From an uncultured Oscillospiraceae bacterium (GTDB lineage Bacteria > Bacillota > Clostridia > Oscillospirales > Oscillospiraceae), in contig CAJTPV010000004.1 in the NCBI GenBank assembly GCA_910578505.1, forward strand, positions 1-64,000: DNA of 64,000 nt, read 5' to 3'. Within the stretch, counting starts at the first letter, position 1; each line of letters begins with the position of its first letter. The position numbers and the translations under genes were made by a program. Below, piece after piece: positions 1 to 6,511 of the stretch. The notes under the pieces are model-generated. The model was not told where the DNA came from, did no database searches, and was given only the letters and a program-made list of their open reading frames with translations.

Positions 1-60
1 AGCTGGCACGCGAAGCGTGACTGAGGGGTCCCCTTTCCCGCATATTTCATCGTTCGTGCG
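1..60. repeat. edge fragment of an intergenic repeat
   Basis: The first 35 bases carry a small inverted motif (GGCACGCGAAGCGTGAC) followed by TGAGGGGTCCCC. The wording resembles the GTGACGGAGAGGG-type intergenic repeats near 45,060 and 47,940. Only one end lies in the window, so its limits are unknown and the assignment is tentative. Confidence 0.3.
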
Positions 61-105
61 TATAATATACTTCTTCGGTCGCCCTGCATCCACTGTAATT
101 GGGGC

Positions 106-134
106 TTGACAATTCTGCGCAGCCGGGCTATACT
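106..134 (+). promoter_or_regulatory. sigma-A promoter of the antisense RNA
   Basis: TTGACA (106-111) and TATACT (129-134) are separated by exactly 17 nt. Transcription would begin near 141 and run to the hairpin at 182-230, giving an RNA of about 90 nt with no convincing reading frame. Confidence 0.8.
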
Positions 135-140
135 AAGCAT

Positions 141-230
141 AGAAAGGGCGCTGCCGGCAGACGGTTGGCCCCCGATTACTTAAAAGAAGTAACCGCGCAG
201 TTGGGGAACTGGGGGCGGTTACTTCTTTTT
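141..230 (+). ncRNA. putative antisense RNA antitoxin (type I TA)
   Basis: This short predicted transcript lies between a consensus promoter (106-134) and a strong terminator (182-230). It runs antisense to the 3' end of the small membrane-peptide gene at 219-308, so the two RNAs would pair over the terminator stem and the last codons. The arrangement matches type I toxin-antitoxin pairs of Firmicutes such as TxpA/RatA, where the antitoxin RNA overlaps the toxin mRNA 3' end. The exact 5' end is inferred from promoter geometry. Confidence 0.65.
182..230. terminator. bidirectional terminator shared by toxin mRNA and antisense RNA
   Basis: A 15-bp perfect stem (182-196 with 215-229) is followed by a T run on the plus strand, and the 5' arm ends in A residues that give U residues on the minus strand. 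The stop codon of the toxin reading frame lies inside the stem. Confidence 0.8.
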
Positions 231-308
231 GCCGTTATAGACCTGAATGAACAGGCTGCAAATGCCGATGATTACCAAACAAAGCTGTAACACTTCTGAT
301 GTACTCAT
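219..308 (-). CDS. small hydrophobic peptide, putative holin-like type I toxin
   Basis: A 29-codon frame starts with ATG at 308 and ends with TAA at 219-221. The product begins MSTSEVLQL, has one hydrophobic stretch (about residues 7-22) and ends in a lysine tail (GKKK). This is the layout of Firmicute holin-like type I toxins, which insert in the cell membrane. A ribosome binding site (AAAGGGGG) lies about 8 nt upstream. A promoter TTGCAT-17-TATGCT at 418-446 predicts a leader of roughly 100 nt. The 3' end overlaps the predicted antisense RNA at 141-230. Family assignment rests on size, topology and context; toxicity is inferred. Confidence 0.65.
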   Translation of the reverse strand: MSTSEVLQLCLVIIGICSLFIQVYNGKKK

Positions 309-417
309 ATGGGCAGCCCCCTTTCCGAAGATCAGAGGGCAAGAAGCTGCCCCCTGTCACGAGGGCCTACCGCCTACCGTATATGGCAGCGCTGAAAGAT
401 TTTTCTTTCCTATCATC

Positions 418-446
418 AGCATAGCACAAGTTTTTACAAAATGCAA
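418..446 (-). promoter_or_regulatory. promoter of the small toxin gene
   Basis: On the minus strand, TTGCAT (446-441) and TATGCT (423-418) are 17 nt apart, and TGC directly before the -10 makes it an extended -10. It directs transcription toward the peptide gene at 308. Confidence 0.6.
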
Positions 447-459
447 CCCGCTGTTCGCA

Positions 460-678
460 TCAAGGTTCATCCTTCAAGCCCAGCAGATAGTCTGTGGAGA
501 CATTGAAAAATTTAGCCAACGCAACCAGCTTTTCGAGGGTTGTGGCACAAATGCCGCTTTCTATTGTACTGATAGATTTATGGGTCAGGCCGATTACTTC
601 TCCCAGCTGCTTTTGCGTTAATTTGTTTTGGGTACGTAGTTTACGGATTCTTTCCCCGAAAATTTTTTCAACTTCCAT
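460..678 (-). CDS. XRE-family transcriptional regulator
   Basis: This 72-residue protein is essentially one Cro/C1-type helix-turn-helix. The GERIRKLR start, the LTQKQLGEVIGL and SISTIESG helices and the C-terminal FFNVSTDYLLGL motif are typical of single-domain XRE repressors. It is divergent from the small gene at 755, and the gap holds a perfect 17-bp inverted repeat overlapping that gene's promoter. Auto- and cross-repression is therefore the likely role. GGGAG precedes the ATG. A fragment matching its last 20 or so residues recurs at the far end of the window (63,860-63,924, plus strand). Confidence 0.85.
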   Translation of the reverse strand: MEVEKIFGERIRKLRTQNKLTQKQLGEVIGLTHKSISTIESGICATTLEKLVALAKFFNVSTDYLLGLKDEP

Positions 679-687
679 AAAGCTCCC

Positions 688-716
688 TTGACATTTACGT
701 ATTTCAGGAGTACAAT
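688..716 (+). promoter_or_regulatory. promoter of the small gene at 755
   Basis: TTGACA (688-693) and TACAAT (711-716) are separated by 17 nt. The -10 lies in the spacer between the arms of the inverted repeat at 693-735, so a repressor bound there would block RNA polymerase. Confidence 0.8.
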
Positions 717-735
717 AGTCCTGAAATACGTAAAT
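693..735. promoter_or_regulatory. 17-bp perfect inverted repeat, probable XRE operator
   Basis: ATTTACGTATTTCAGGA (693-709) is exactly mirrored by its complement at 719-735 with a 9-nt spacer. The left arm fills the spacer between -35 and -10 of the plus-strand promoter. It lies between divergent genes, one of which encodes an XRE regulator, which makes it the natural operator candidate. Confidence 0.75.
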
Positions 736-754
736 CTGAATTGAGGTGAAAAAA

Positions 755-943
755 GTGAATGCCTGCTACGAAACGCTTTTTAACTACTGGTGCAAGCCCC
801 ATGAGACACTGGAATTTCCGAGCTATTTGGAAGGCGATCCCATCAAGGCATACGGAGTATACGCCTTTGAGGAGGGCTTCAAGCTGGCGCTGAATCTGGC
901 CGCGCCCTTATTGACGCAAGACGACTTCAATCCACACCAATAG
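755..943 (+). CDS. small protein of unknown function next to XRE regulator
   Basis: A 62-residue product is predicted from GTG at 755, chosen because GAGGTG lies 6 nt upstream; an in-frame GTG at 746 has no good ribosome binding site. The protein is acidic and aromatic at the N-terminus (NACYETLF) and ends with an amphipathic stretch (FEEGFKLALNLAAPLL). That ending is faintly reminiscent of small DUF6809-type proteins, but I cannot assign a family. Its promoter is embedded in the presumed XRE operator, so it is probably the regulated partner of the divergent repressor. Confidence 0.55.
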   Translation: MNACYETLFNYWCKPHETLEFPSYLEGDPIKAYGVYAFEEGFKLALNLAAPLLTQDDFNPHQ

Positions 944-948
944 AGCAG

Positions 949-973
949 CAGGGCGGGCGCTGCGCCCGCCCTG
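949..973. terminator. GC-rich hairpin between convergent genes
   Basis: CAGGGCGGGCGC pairs with its complement at 962-973. It lies between the convergent ends of the small plus-strand gene and infB. There is no clear T run on either side, so termination strength is uncertain. Confidence 0.45.
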
Positions 974-983
974 TCATACTGTA

Positions 984-3413
984 TCAGGACTCGATCTGCT
1001 CCATGACGAAGCATTCGATAATATCGCCCTCTTTGATATCGTTGAACTTCTCGATGCACATACCGCACTCGTACCCGGAGGCGACCTCCTTCACGGAGTC
1101 CTTGAACCGCTGCAGGCTGGCCAGCATGCCCTCGTGGATGACCACGCCGTCGCGCACAATCCGCACCTGGCAGCTCCGCTGGATCTTGCCGTCCTGCACG
1201 TAGCATCCCGCCACGGTGCCGATGCCGGACACCTTGTAGGTCTGCCGGATCTCCGCGTGCCCGATGAGGGCCTCCCGGAACTTGGGGGCCAGCATGCCCT
1301 TGATGGCCGCCTCCACCTCGCCGATGGCGTCGTAGATCACCCGGTACATCCGCATATCCACATGGCTGCGGGCGGCGCTGTCCCGTGCCGCCGCGTCCGG
1401 GCGCACGTTGAAGCCCACAATAATGGCCTTGCTGGTGGAGGCCAGCATCACGTCGCTCTCCTTGATTGCGCCCACGCCGCTGTGGATCACCCGCACCCGG
1501 ACCTCGTCGTTGCTCAGCTTCTCCAGGCTGGCCTTCACCGCCTCGGCGGAGCCCTGCACGTCGGCCTTCACAATGATGTTCAAATCCTTGACCTCGCCGG
1601 CCTGGATCTGGTTGAACAGGTCCTCCAGCGACACCTTCTGCACCGGGGCGGCGGCCTTGGCCCGCTCCTCGGCCTTGCGCTGCTCCACCAGCTCCCTGGC
1701 CAGCCGCTCGTCGGCCACGGCGTTGAAGGTGCTGCCCGCGCCGGGGACCTCGTTCAGACCTGTGATCTCCACAGGCACCGACGGTCCCGCCTCCGCCAGG
1801 CGCGCGCCCTTGTCGTCCACCATGGCCCGCACACGGCCCACAGTCGTCCCGGCGATGATGATGTCGCCCTGCCGCAATGTGCCGTTCTGCACCAGCAGCG
1901 TGGCCACCGGACCCCGGCCCTTGTCCAGCCGGGCCTCGATGACCGTGCCCTGGGCGGCGCGGCTGGGATTGGCCCGCAGCTCCGCCATCTCGGCGGTGAG
2001 GGTCACCATCTCCAGCAGGTTGTCAATGCCCGTGCCGGTCTTGGCGGAGATGGGGCAGATGATGGTCTGGCCGCCCCACTCCTCGGCCACCAGCTCATAC
2101 TCCGTCAGCTGCTGCTTGATGCGGTCCGGGTTGGCCTCCGGCTTATCCATCTTGTTGATGGCCACGATAATGGGGATACTGGCGGCCTTGGCGTGGTTGA
2201 TGGACTCCACGGTCTGGGGCATGATGCCGTCCTCCGCAGCCACCACCAGAATGGCGATATCGGTCACCATAGCGCCGCGGGCCCGCATGGAGGTAAAGGC
2301 CTCGTGGCCAGGGGTGTCCAGGAAGGTGATGGGCTTGCCGCCGATCCGGGTCTGATACGCGCCGATGTGCTGGGTGATGCCGCCGGCCTCGCCGGAGGCC
2401 ACGCTGGCGTGCCGGATGTAGTCCAGCAGGGACGTCTTGCCGTGGTCCACGTGGCCCATGACCACCACCACGGGGGCCCGGGGTTTCAGGTCCTCCGGCT
2501 TATCCTCAGCGGTGTCGATGAGCTTCTCCTCGATGGTGACCACCACTTCCTTCTCCACCCGGCAGCCCAGCTCCTCGGCAATGATGGCGGCGGTGTCGAA
2601 GTCGATGAACTGGCCCAGGGAGGCCATGACGCCGTTTTTCATCAGGCACTTGACCACCTCCGCGCCGGTTTTCTTCATGCGGCTGGCCAGCTCCTGGACG
2701 GAAATCTCGTCGGGGATCTTTACCGTCAGGGGCGTCTTTTTGGCGATCTCCAGCTGGAGGCGGCGCAGCTTCTCGGCCTCCTCCTGGCGGCGCTTGCTGG
2801 ACATCTGCCCCCTCTTCTTGCTGCTGGCGCTGCGGAACTTCTCCTTGCTCTGCTCCCGGTCCCGCCGTCCGCCGCTGCGGTCGCTGCGCTCGGCCATATC
2901 CTGGAGCTTCTCGTCGTATTTATCCAGGTTCACATTGGTAGCCTTGCGGGTGTCCACCACCTTCGTCTTGGGGACCCGTGAGGCCACCGGCTGCTGCTGG
3001 GGCTGCTGGGACTGACCTTTCTGCTGCTGGGGCTGCTGCCTGCCCTGGGGCGCGCCGGACTGCTGCTTGGCGGGGGGCGTCTGGCTCTTGCCCTTCTGCG
3101 GCTGCTGCCTGCCGCCCTTTTTCTGCTGCTGGGCCGGCTGCTCCGGCTTGCCGGCAGGCGCGCTCTTTGCCTGGGGCGCGGGCGCGGCCTGCTCCGCTGC
3201 GGGCACGTCCGCGTAAATGCTCTGGATGTTGGAGACCTGGTTGTTCTGCGTCAGGTACTCGAAGACCACCGTCAGCTCATGGTCGCTGAGGTTCTGTCCC
3301 GACTTCTTGGGCTTATCGAAGTATTTGCCCAGGATCTCCACGATCTGCTTTGTCTGCATGCCAAAATCCTTTGCCAGATCATTGACCTTATATCTGTTTA
3401 AAATGTTTCCCAA
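984..3413 (-). CDS. infB: translation initiation factor IF-2
   Basis: IF-2 is the GTPase that places initiator tRNA on the ribosome. The product (about 809 aa) has an N-terminal IF2_N helical domain (NRYKVNDLAKDFGM), a Gln/Pro/Lys-rich linker, a second IF2_N-like segment, then the G domain with GHVDHGKTS (G1), DTPGHEAF (G3), NKMD (G4) and SAKTG (G5), and the C-terminal beta-barrel domains. I chose the TTG at 3413 because GGAGGTGA sits 5 nt upstream; an in-frame ATG at 3428 overlaps that site. It is the last gene of the rimP-nusA operon. rbfA, which usually follows, is absent here and appears at 63,942 on the other strand. Confidence 0.95.
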   Translation of the reverse strand: MGNILNRYKVNDLAKDFGMQTKQIVEILGKYFDKPKKSGQNLSDHELTVVFEYLTQNNQVSNIQSIYADVPAAEQAAPAPQAKSAPAGKPEQPAQQQKKGGRQQPQKGKSQTPPAKQQSGAPQGRQQPQQQKGQSQQPQQQPVASRVPKTKVVDTRKATNVNLDKYDEKLQDMAERSDRSGGRRDREQSKEKFRSASSKKRGQMSSKRRQEEAEKLRRLQLEIAKKTPLTVKIPDEISVQELASRMKKTGAEVVKCLMKNGVMASLGQFIDFDTAAIIAEELGCRVEKEVVVTIEEKLIDTAEDKPEDLKPRAPVVVVMGHVDHGKTSLLDYIRHASVASGEAGGITQHIGAYQTRIGGKPITFLDTPGHEAFTSMRARGAMVTDIAILVVAAEDGIMPQTVESINHAKAASIPIIVAINKMDKPEANPDRIKQQLTEYELVAEEWGGQTIICPISAKTGTGIDNLLEMVTLTAEMAELRANPSRAAQGTVIEARLDKGRGPVATLLVQNGTLRQGDIIIAGTTVGRVRAMVDDKGARLAEAGPSVPVEITGLNEVPGAGSTFNAVADERLARELVEQRKAEERAKAAAPVQKVSLEDLFNQIQAGEVKDLNIIVKADVQGSAEAVKASLEKLSNDEVRVRVIHSGVGAIKESDVMLASTSKAIIVGFNVRPDAAARDSAARSHVDMRMYRVIYDAIGEVEAAIKGMLAPKFREALIGHAEIRQTYKVSGIGTVAGCYVQDGKIQRSCQVRIVRDGVVIHEGMLASLQRFKDSVKEVASGYECGMCIEKFNDIKEGDIIECFVMEQIES

Positions 3414-3507
3414 TAGGGTCACCTCCATAGTGATTCCGGTCTGTACACCGCAGCGTACGTCCGGCAGTCCGCGCCGGGGCGGGGATTCCCGGACGCACGT
3501 CATGGCG

Positions 3508-3918
3508 TCAGGTTCGTTTTGCGCGTCGTTTGGGGGGGCGCTTGTTTCGTCTCTGCCTGGCCCGTTCCGCCTTCAGGCGCAGGCGCTGGGCGGCCTCGCC
3601 GTAGCGCTCCGGGTCCTGGGCGGCCAGCTTTTTTGCAAAGGCCTCCGCGAAGCCGGTGTCGGTGACGGCGGCCACCGCGCACAGCTCTCTTCCCACGGCC
3701 CGGCCCATCTCGCCGCGGGTGTAGGGGACGGTCAGGCACAGGCACGAGCCCTCCTCAGCGGCGGACATGGCCCGGCGCGCGGTACCCGCGGAGGCGTCCT
3801 GCGCCACCAGCAACAGGCGGCACGCCTTTGCCCTGCAGGCGTCCCTGGCGCAGTCCTCCCCGGCCTCCAGCCGTCCCGCCCGGAGAGCCAGACCGAGCAG
3901 GGTCACCGTGTTATCCAT
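3508..3918 (-). CDS. L7Ae-family ribosomal protein (YlxQ-like)
   Basis: A 136-residue basic protein with the L7Ae/L30e RNA-binding fold signature near the N-terminus (LLGLALRAGRLEAGEDC) and a strongly Arg/Lys-rich tail. It sits between ylxR and infB, the conserved place of ylxQ in Firmicutes, and its start overlaps the end of ylxR by 8 nt. Family members bind kink-turn RNAs. The exact role of YlxQ is not settled. Confidence 0.85.
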   Translation of the reverse strand: MDNTVTLLGLALRAGRLEAGEDCARDACRAKACRLLLVAQDASAGTARRAMSAAEEGSCLCLTVPYTRGEMGRAVGRELCAVAAVTDTGFAEAFAKKLAAQDPERYGEAAQRLRLKAERARQRRNKRPPKRRAKRT

Positions 3919-4210
3919 TTTCTTCTCTCATTTGTTCCTCCAGCTGTTCATAGACCTCCGGCGGCACGCTGGTGGAAAAAGCGCGCTCCAGCGCCCGGCT
4001 CTTCCGGGCTTTTTTCAGGCACTCCGGCTGGGGGCAGACATAGGCCCCCCGGCCGGGCTTCTTGCCCTTGAAATCCAGGCTGATCTCGCCCTCCGGCGAG
4101 CGCACCACGCGGATCAGGTCCTTTTTATTTTTCATCTCCCGGCAGCCCAGGCACTGGCGCTGGGGGATTTTACGCGGTTTCAACATGTTGGACGGTTCCT
4201 TTCCCATCAC
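3911..4210 (-). CDS. ylxR: YlxR (DUF448) RNA-binding protein
   Basis: The product (99 aa) has the YlxR hallmarks RQCLGCREMKNKKDLIRVV and GRGAYVCPQPECLKKA. It is a small nucleic-acid-binding protein encoded between nusA and ylxQ in Firmicutes. The ATG at 4210 overlaps the nusA stop (ATGA). An internal ATG at 4186, with AAAGGA about 10 nt upstream, would give MLKPRKIPQRQ, the more usual N-terminus, and may be the true start. Confidence 0.9.
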   Translation of the reverse strand: MMGKEPSNMLKPRKIPQRQCLGCREMKNKKDLIRVVRSPEGEISLDFKGKKPGRGAYVCPQPECLKKARKSRALERAFSTSVPPEVYEQLEEQMREENG

Positions 4211-5277
4211 TCTGCCGGTACTTCCTCCTGAAAGGACTGGGGCTTGATGTCGATCTTGTACCCGGTGAGCCGCGCGGCCAGGCGGGCGTTCTGCCCCTCC
4301 TTGCCGATGGCCAGGGACAGCTGGTCGTCGGGCACGATCACCCGGCAGGCCTTGCCCTCCTCCGCCAGCCGCACCTCCACCACATCCGCGGGGGCGATAG
4401 CGGCGGCGATAAACTGGGCCGGGTCCTCGCTGTACTTGATGATGTCGATTTTCTCACCGCCCAGCTCGCCCACGATGCTGTTGACCCGCTGTCCGGCGGG
4501 GCCCACACAGGCGCCGATGGGGTCGATGGCCTCGTCGGCGCTCCAAACGGCGATCTTGGTCCGGCTGCCGGCCTCTCTGGCGATGGACTTCACCTCCACC
4601 AGGCCGTCGTAGATCTCCGGCACCTCCAGCTCAAAGAGGCGGCGCACCAGACCGGGATGGGTCCGGGAGATCAGCACCTGGGGCCCGCGGGTGCTCCGGC
4701 GCACCTCCACCACGTACACCCGCACGTGCTGGCCCTCGGTCAGCTCCTCGCCCTTGATCTGCTCGCTGGCGGCCAGCATGGCCTCCGTGGACTCAGGGCC
4801 GGTGCCGATGCGCAGGGAGATGCCGCCGGTGCGGGGGTCGATGCGGCTGACCTCGCCGGAGAGGATCTCATGCTGCTTGGAGTTGAACTCGTCGTAGACC
4901 ATGCCCCGCTCGGCCTCCCGCAGGCCCTGAATAATGACCTGCTTGCCGTTCCCGGCGGCGATGCGCCCGAACTCCACATTGTCGACGGGGATGTTCACCA
5001 GGCCGCCGATGTCCGCCCGCCGGTATTTCAGCAGGGCCTCCTCCAGGGAGATCTGCGCGCCGGGCCGCTCCACCTCCGCCACGATCTCCTTTTGTACATA
5101 CATCTTCAGATCCTTGCGCGCCTCGTCCACGTCCACCACCACATTCTCCACGCCCTCGTGGTCCTTCTTGTAGGCCGTGGTCAGGGCCTGGATGATCTTA
5201 TCCATCATAAAGGTGGGAGAGATGCCCCGCTCCTTTTCCAAAAGGGCCAGGGCGGTAAAAATTTCATCGCATTTCAT
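4207..5277 (-). CDS. nusA: transcription termination/antitermination protein NusA
   Basis: This 356-residue protein has the NusA order: an N-terminal RNA-polymerase-binding domain (residues 1-125), S1 (about 130-200) and two KH domains, including VGPAGQRVNSIVGELGGEKIDI and SLAIGKEGQNARLAARL. It modulates pausing, termination and antitermination. It lacks the extra C-terminal acidic repeats of proteobacterial NusA, as is normal for Firmicutes. It is coupled to ylxR by a 4-nt overlap and lies about 40 nt after rimP. Confidence 0.95.
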   Translation of the reverse strand: MKCDEIFTALALLEKERGISPTFMMDKIIQALTTAYKKDHEGVENVVVDVDEARKDLKMYVQKEIVAEVERPGAQISLEEALLKYRRADIGGLVNIPVDNVEFGRIAAGNGKQVIIQGLREAERGMVYDEFNSKQHEILSGEVSRIDPRTGGISLRIGTGPESTEAMLAASEQIKGEELTEGQHVRVYVVEVRRSTRGPQVLISRTHPGLVRRLFELEVPEIYDGLVEVKSIAREAGSRTKIAVWSADEAIDPIGACVGPAGQRVNSIVGELGGEKIDIIKYSEDPAQFIAAAIAPADVVEVRLAEEGKACRVIVPDDQLSLAIGKEGQNARLAARLTGYKIDIKPQSFQEEVPAE

Positions 5278-5317
5278 ATTTTATACTCCTAATATAATCG
5301 CCATCAAAGTATGTCCA

Positions 5318-5779
5318 TCAAAACTCGATCCGCAGCCGGCACAGGGCGACCTCGTTTTTGGGGAAGGTTATGGTCTCGCCGCCTATGGCAACCGTGATCT
5401 CGCCGCTGTCCGGGTCGTACCCGGTCAGGACGCCGGCGAACTCCTTCCGGCCGCCGCGGCCCTTGTACAGCTTCACAGCCACGGGGCTGCCCAGAAAGCG
5501 CTGGAAGTCGGAGGGGCGCTTGAGGGGCCGCTCGGCCCCGGCAGAGGAGACCTCGAAGGTGTAGCTGCCCGCAATCGGGTCGGCCTCGTCCAGCAGGTCG
5601 CTGACGGTCCGGCTGACGCGCTCGCAGTCCAGGATATCCACGCCGCCCTCCTTGTCGATGTAGAGCCGCAGGAACCAGGCGCCCGCCTCCCGGACATACT
5701 CCACGTCCCACAGCTCGCACCCGGCCTCCTCCACGGCAGGCCGGGCCAGCTCTGCCACCAGCTCGGTAATTTTTGCCAT
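5318..5779 (-). CDS. rimP: ribosome maturation factor RimP
   Basis: RimP (153 aa) assists 30S subunit maturation. The sequence shows the family N-terminal segment (EEAGCELWDVEYVREAGAWFLRLYID) and C-terminal Sm-like domain (GSPVAVKLYKGRGGRKEFAGVL). The ATG at 5779 is preferred over an upstream ATG because GGGAGGA lies just upstream. First gene of the nusA-infB operon, preceded by a promoter (5913-5941) and a leader terminator (5861-5887). Confidence 0.92.
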   Translation of the reverse strand: MAKITELVAELARPAVEEAGCELWDVEYVREAGAWFLRLYIDKEGGVDILDCERVSRTVSDLLDEADPIAGSYTFEVSSAGAERPLKRPSDFQRFLGSPVAVKLYKGRGGRKEFAGVLTGYDPDSGEITVAIGGETITFPKNEVALCRLRIEF

Positions 5780-5860
5780 ATTGTCATCCTCCCATTGCAA
5801 AACAGGCAGGGTCAGACCGCCCCATTTCAGGGGGAAATTGCCTCATGAAATTAGGTCAAG

Positions 5861-5887
5861 AAAAAGAGCGGACCCAAAAGTCCACTC
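5861..5887 (-). terminator. leader terminator/attenuator upstream of rimP
   Basis: On the minus strand GAGTGGAC pairs with GTCCGCTC (one G-U pair) and is followed by TTTTT. It lies between the promoter at 5913-5941 and rimP, so most transcripts would have to read through it to express the operon. This suggests attenuation, perhaps feedback by NusA itself (inference). Confidence 0.65.
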
Positions 5888-5912
5888 CGGCTGCTAACCC
5901 CCAAGCAAGGAT

Positions 5913-5941
5913 ATCATACCACAAAACTGTCCGCATTGCAA
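5913..5941 (-). promoter_or_regulatory. promoter of the rimP-nusA-infB operon
   Basis: On the minus strand TTGCAA (5941-5936) and TATGAT (5918-5913) are 17 nt apart. Transcription would start near 5906, giving a leader of about 125 nt that includes the attenuator hairpin. Confidence 0.7.
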
Positions 5942-6006
5942 GTGCTTTCTGAGAAATAATCCGCAGTTTTTAAAAAATAAAATGTGGGGCAATGGGAAAA
6001 AAGGGC

Positions 6007-6035
6007 TTTACAAATTCTGGGATGTGTGGTATACT
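6007..6035 (+). promoter_or_regulatory. promoter upstream of cobalamin-type riboswitch
   Basis: TTTACA (6007-6012) and TATACT (6030-6035) are spaced by 17 nt. The transcript would begin near 6042, just before the riboswitch-like element. Confidence 0.75.
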
Positions 6036-6054
6036 ATCATCAAATTTCATAAGA

Positions 6055-6162
6055 TGTCAGCTGCAGCCGTCCAAGCGGCGCATGGAATAGGGTGAGAAGC
6101 CCTGCGAGTCGGTCACTGTGATGCTTTTTCGAGAAGCTAAGTCAGATACATGGCAGCGTGAC
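6055..6162 (+). ncRNA. cobalamin-class riboswitch (short variant)
   Basis: The element contains GGAATAGGGTGAGAAGCCCT, then CGGTCACTGTGATG, then AAGTCAGATAC, in the order and spacing of the cobalamin riboswitch core. The last is the B12-box equivalent. GTCAGCTGC at the start pairs with GCAGCGTGAC at the end to close the aptamer. It lacks the long peripheral arm seen at 63,537, so it resembles the shorter AdoCbl-variant/Cbl-II type. A terminator follows at 6233-6265, but no target gene is visible before recQ at 6512. Confidence 0.65.
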
Positions 6163-6232
6163 AGCGTTCTGCCGGAACTGGAACTGCGTGTGAAGAAATC
6201 CGGCCTCCCGTATAAAAAGCGGCGAGGCTTTC

Positions 6233-6265
6233 TGCGTCCCATGGGAAGGCATGGGGCGCATTTTT
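6233..6265 (+). terminator. riboswitch expression-platform terminator
   Basis: TGCGTCCCATG pairs with CATGGGGCGCA (one G-U pair) and is followed by TTTTT. It is about 70 nt downstream of the cobalamin-type aptamer, the usual place for a transcription-off switch. Confidence 0.75.
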
Positions 6266-6342
6266 CCTGTGTTTCCGCCGGCGCCGATGGGGCGGCGCTG
6301 GGAAACAATACAATACTCCCAATTGCAGCTCGGCTCTATAGG

Positions 6343-6389
6343 AACGTCGAAAACCGTCCAGGTCTTGGCCTGAGGCGGTTTTTGACGTT
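6343..6389. repeat. long inverted repeat of unknown role
   Basis: AACGTCGAAAACCG (6343-6356) is complementary to CGGTTTTTGACGTT (6376-6389) at 13 of 14 positions, with T or A runs within the stem. It could be a bidirectional terminator or a remnant of a lost gene's 3' end. Nothing coding is evident between 6266 and 6511. Confidence 0.5.
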
Positions 6390-6431
6390 AAGGGGGAATG
6401 CCCGGATGCCTATGATATTTTTCCCGCGGAC

Positions 6432-6461
6432 TTGTGCGCAGGAAACCGGCTGTGCTATAAT
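6432..6461 (+). promoter_or_regulatory. promoter of recQ
   Basis: TTGTGC (6432-6437) and TATAAT (6456-6461) are separated by 18 nt, with TGC directly before the -10 (extended -10). It lies about 50 nt before the recQ start. Confidence 0.65.
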
Positions 6462-6511
6462 AGCTCCAGACGCGCCGGCCCGCCGGCGCAAAACACAGGA
6501 GGAGCGAGACG

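Noticed and set aside
99..290. 63-codon frame over the antisense RNA
   Set aside because: It begins before the predicted transcription start and crosses the terminator hairpin; no ribosome binding site.
1134..2981. Long plus-strand open frame opposite infB
   Set aside because: It is the GC-rich antisense shadow of infB, with His/Leu/Gly-rich low-complexity translation and no ribosome binding site.
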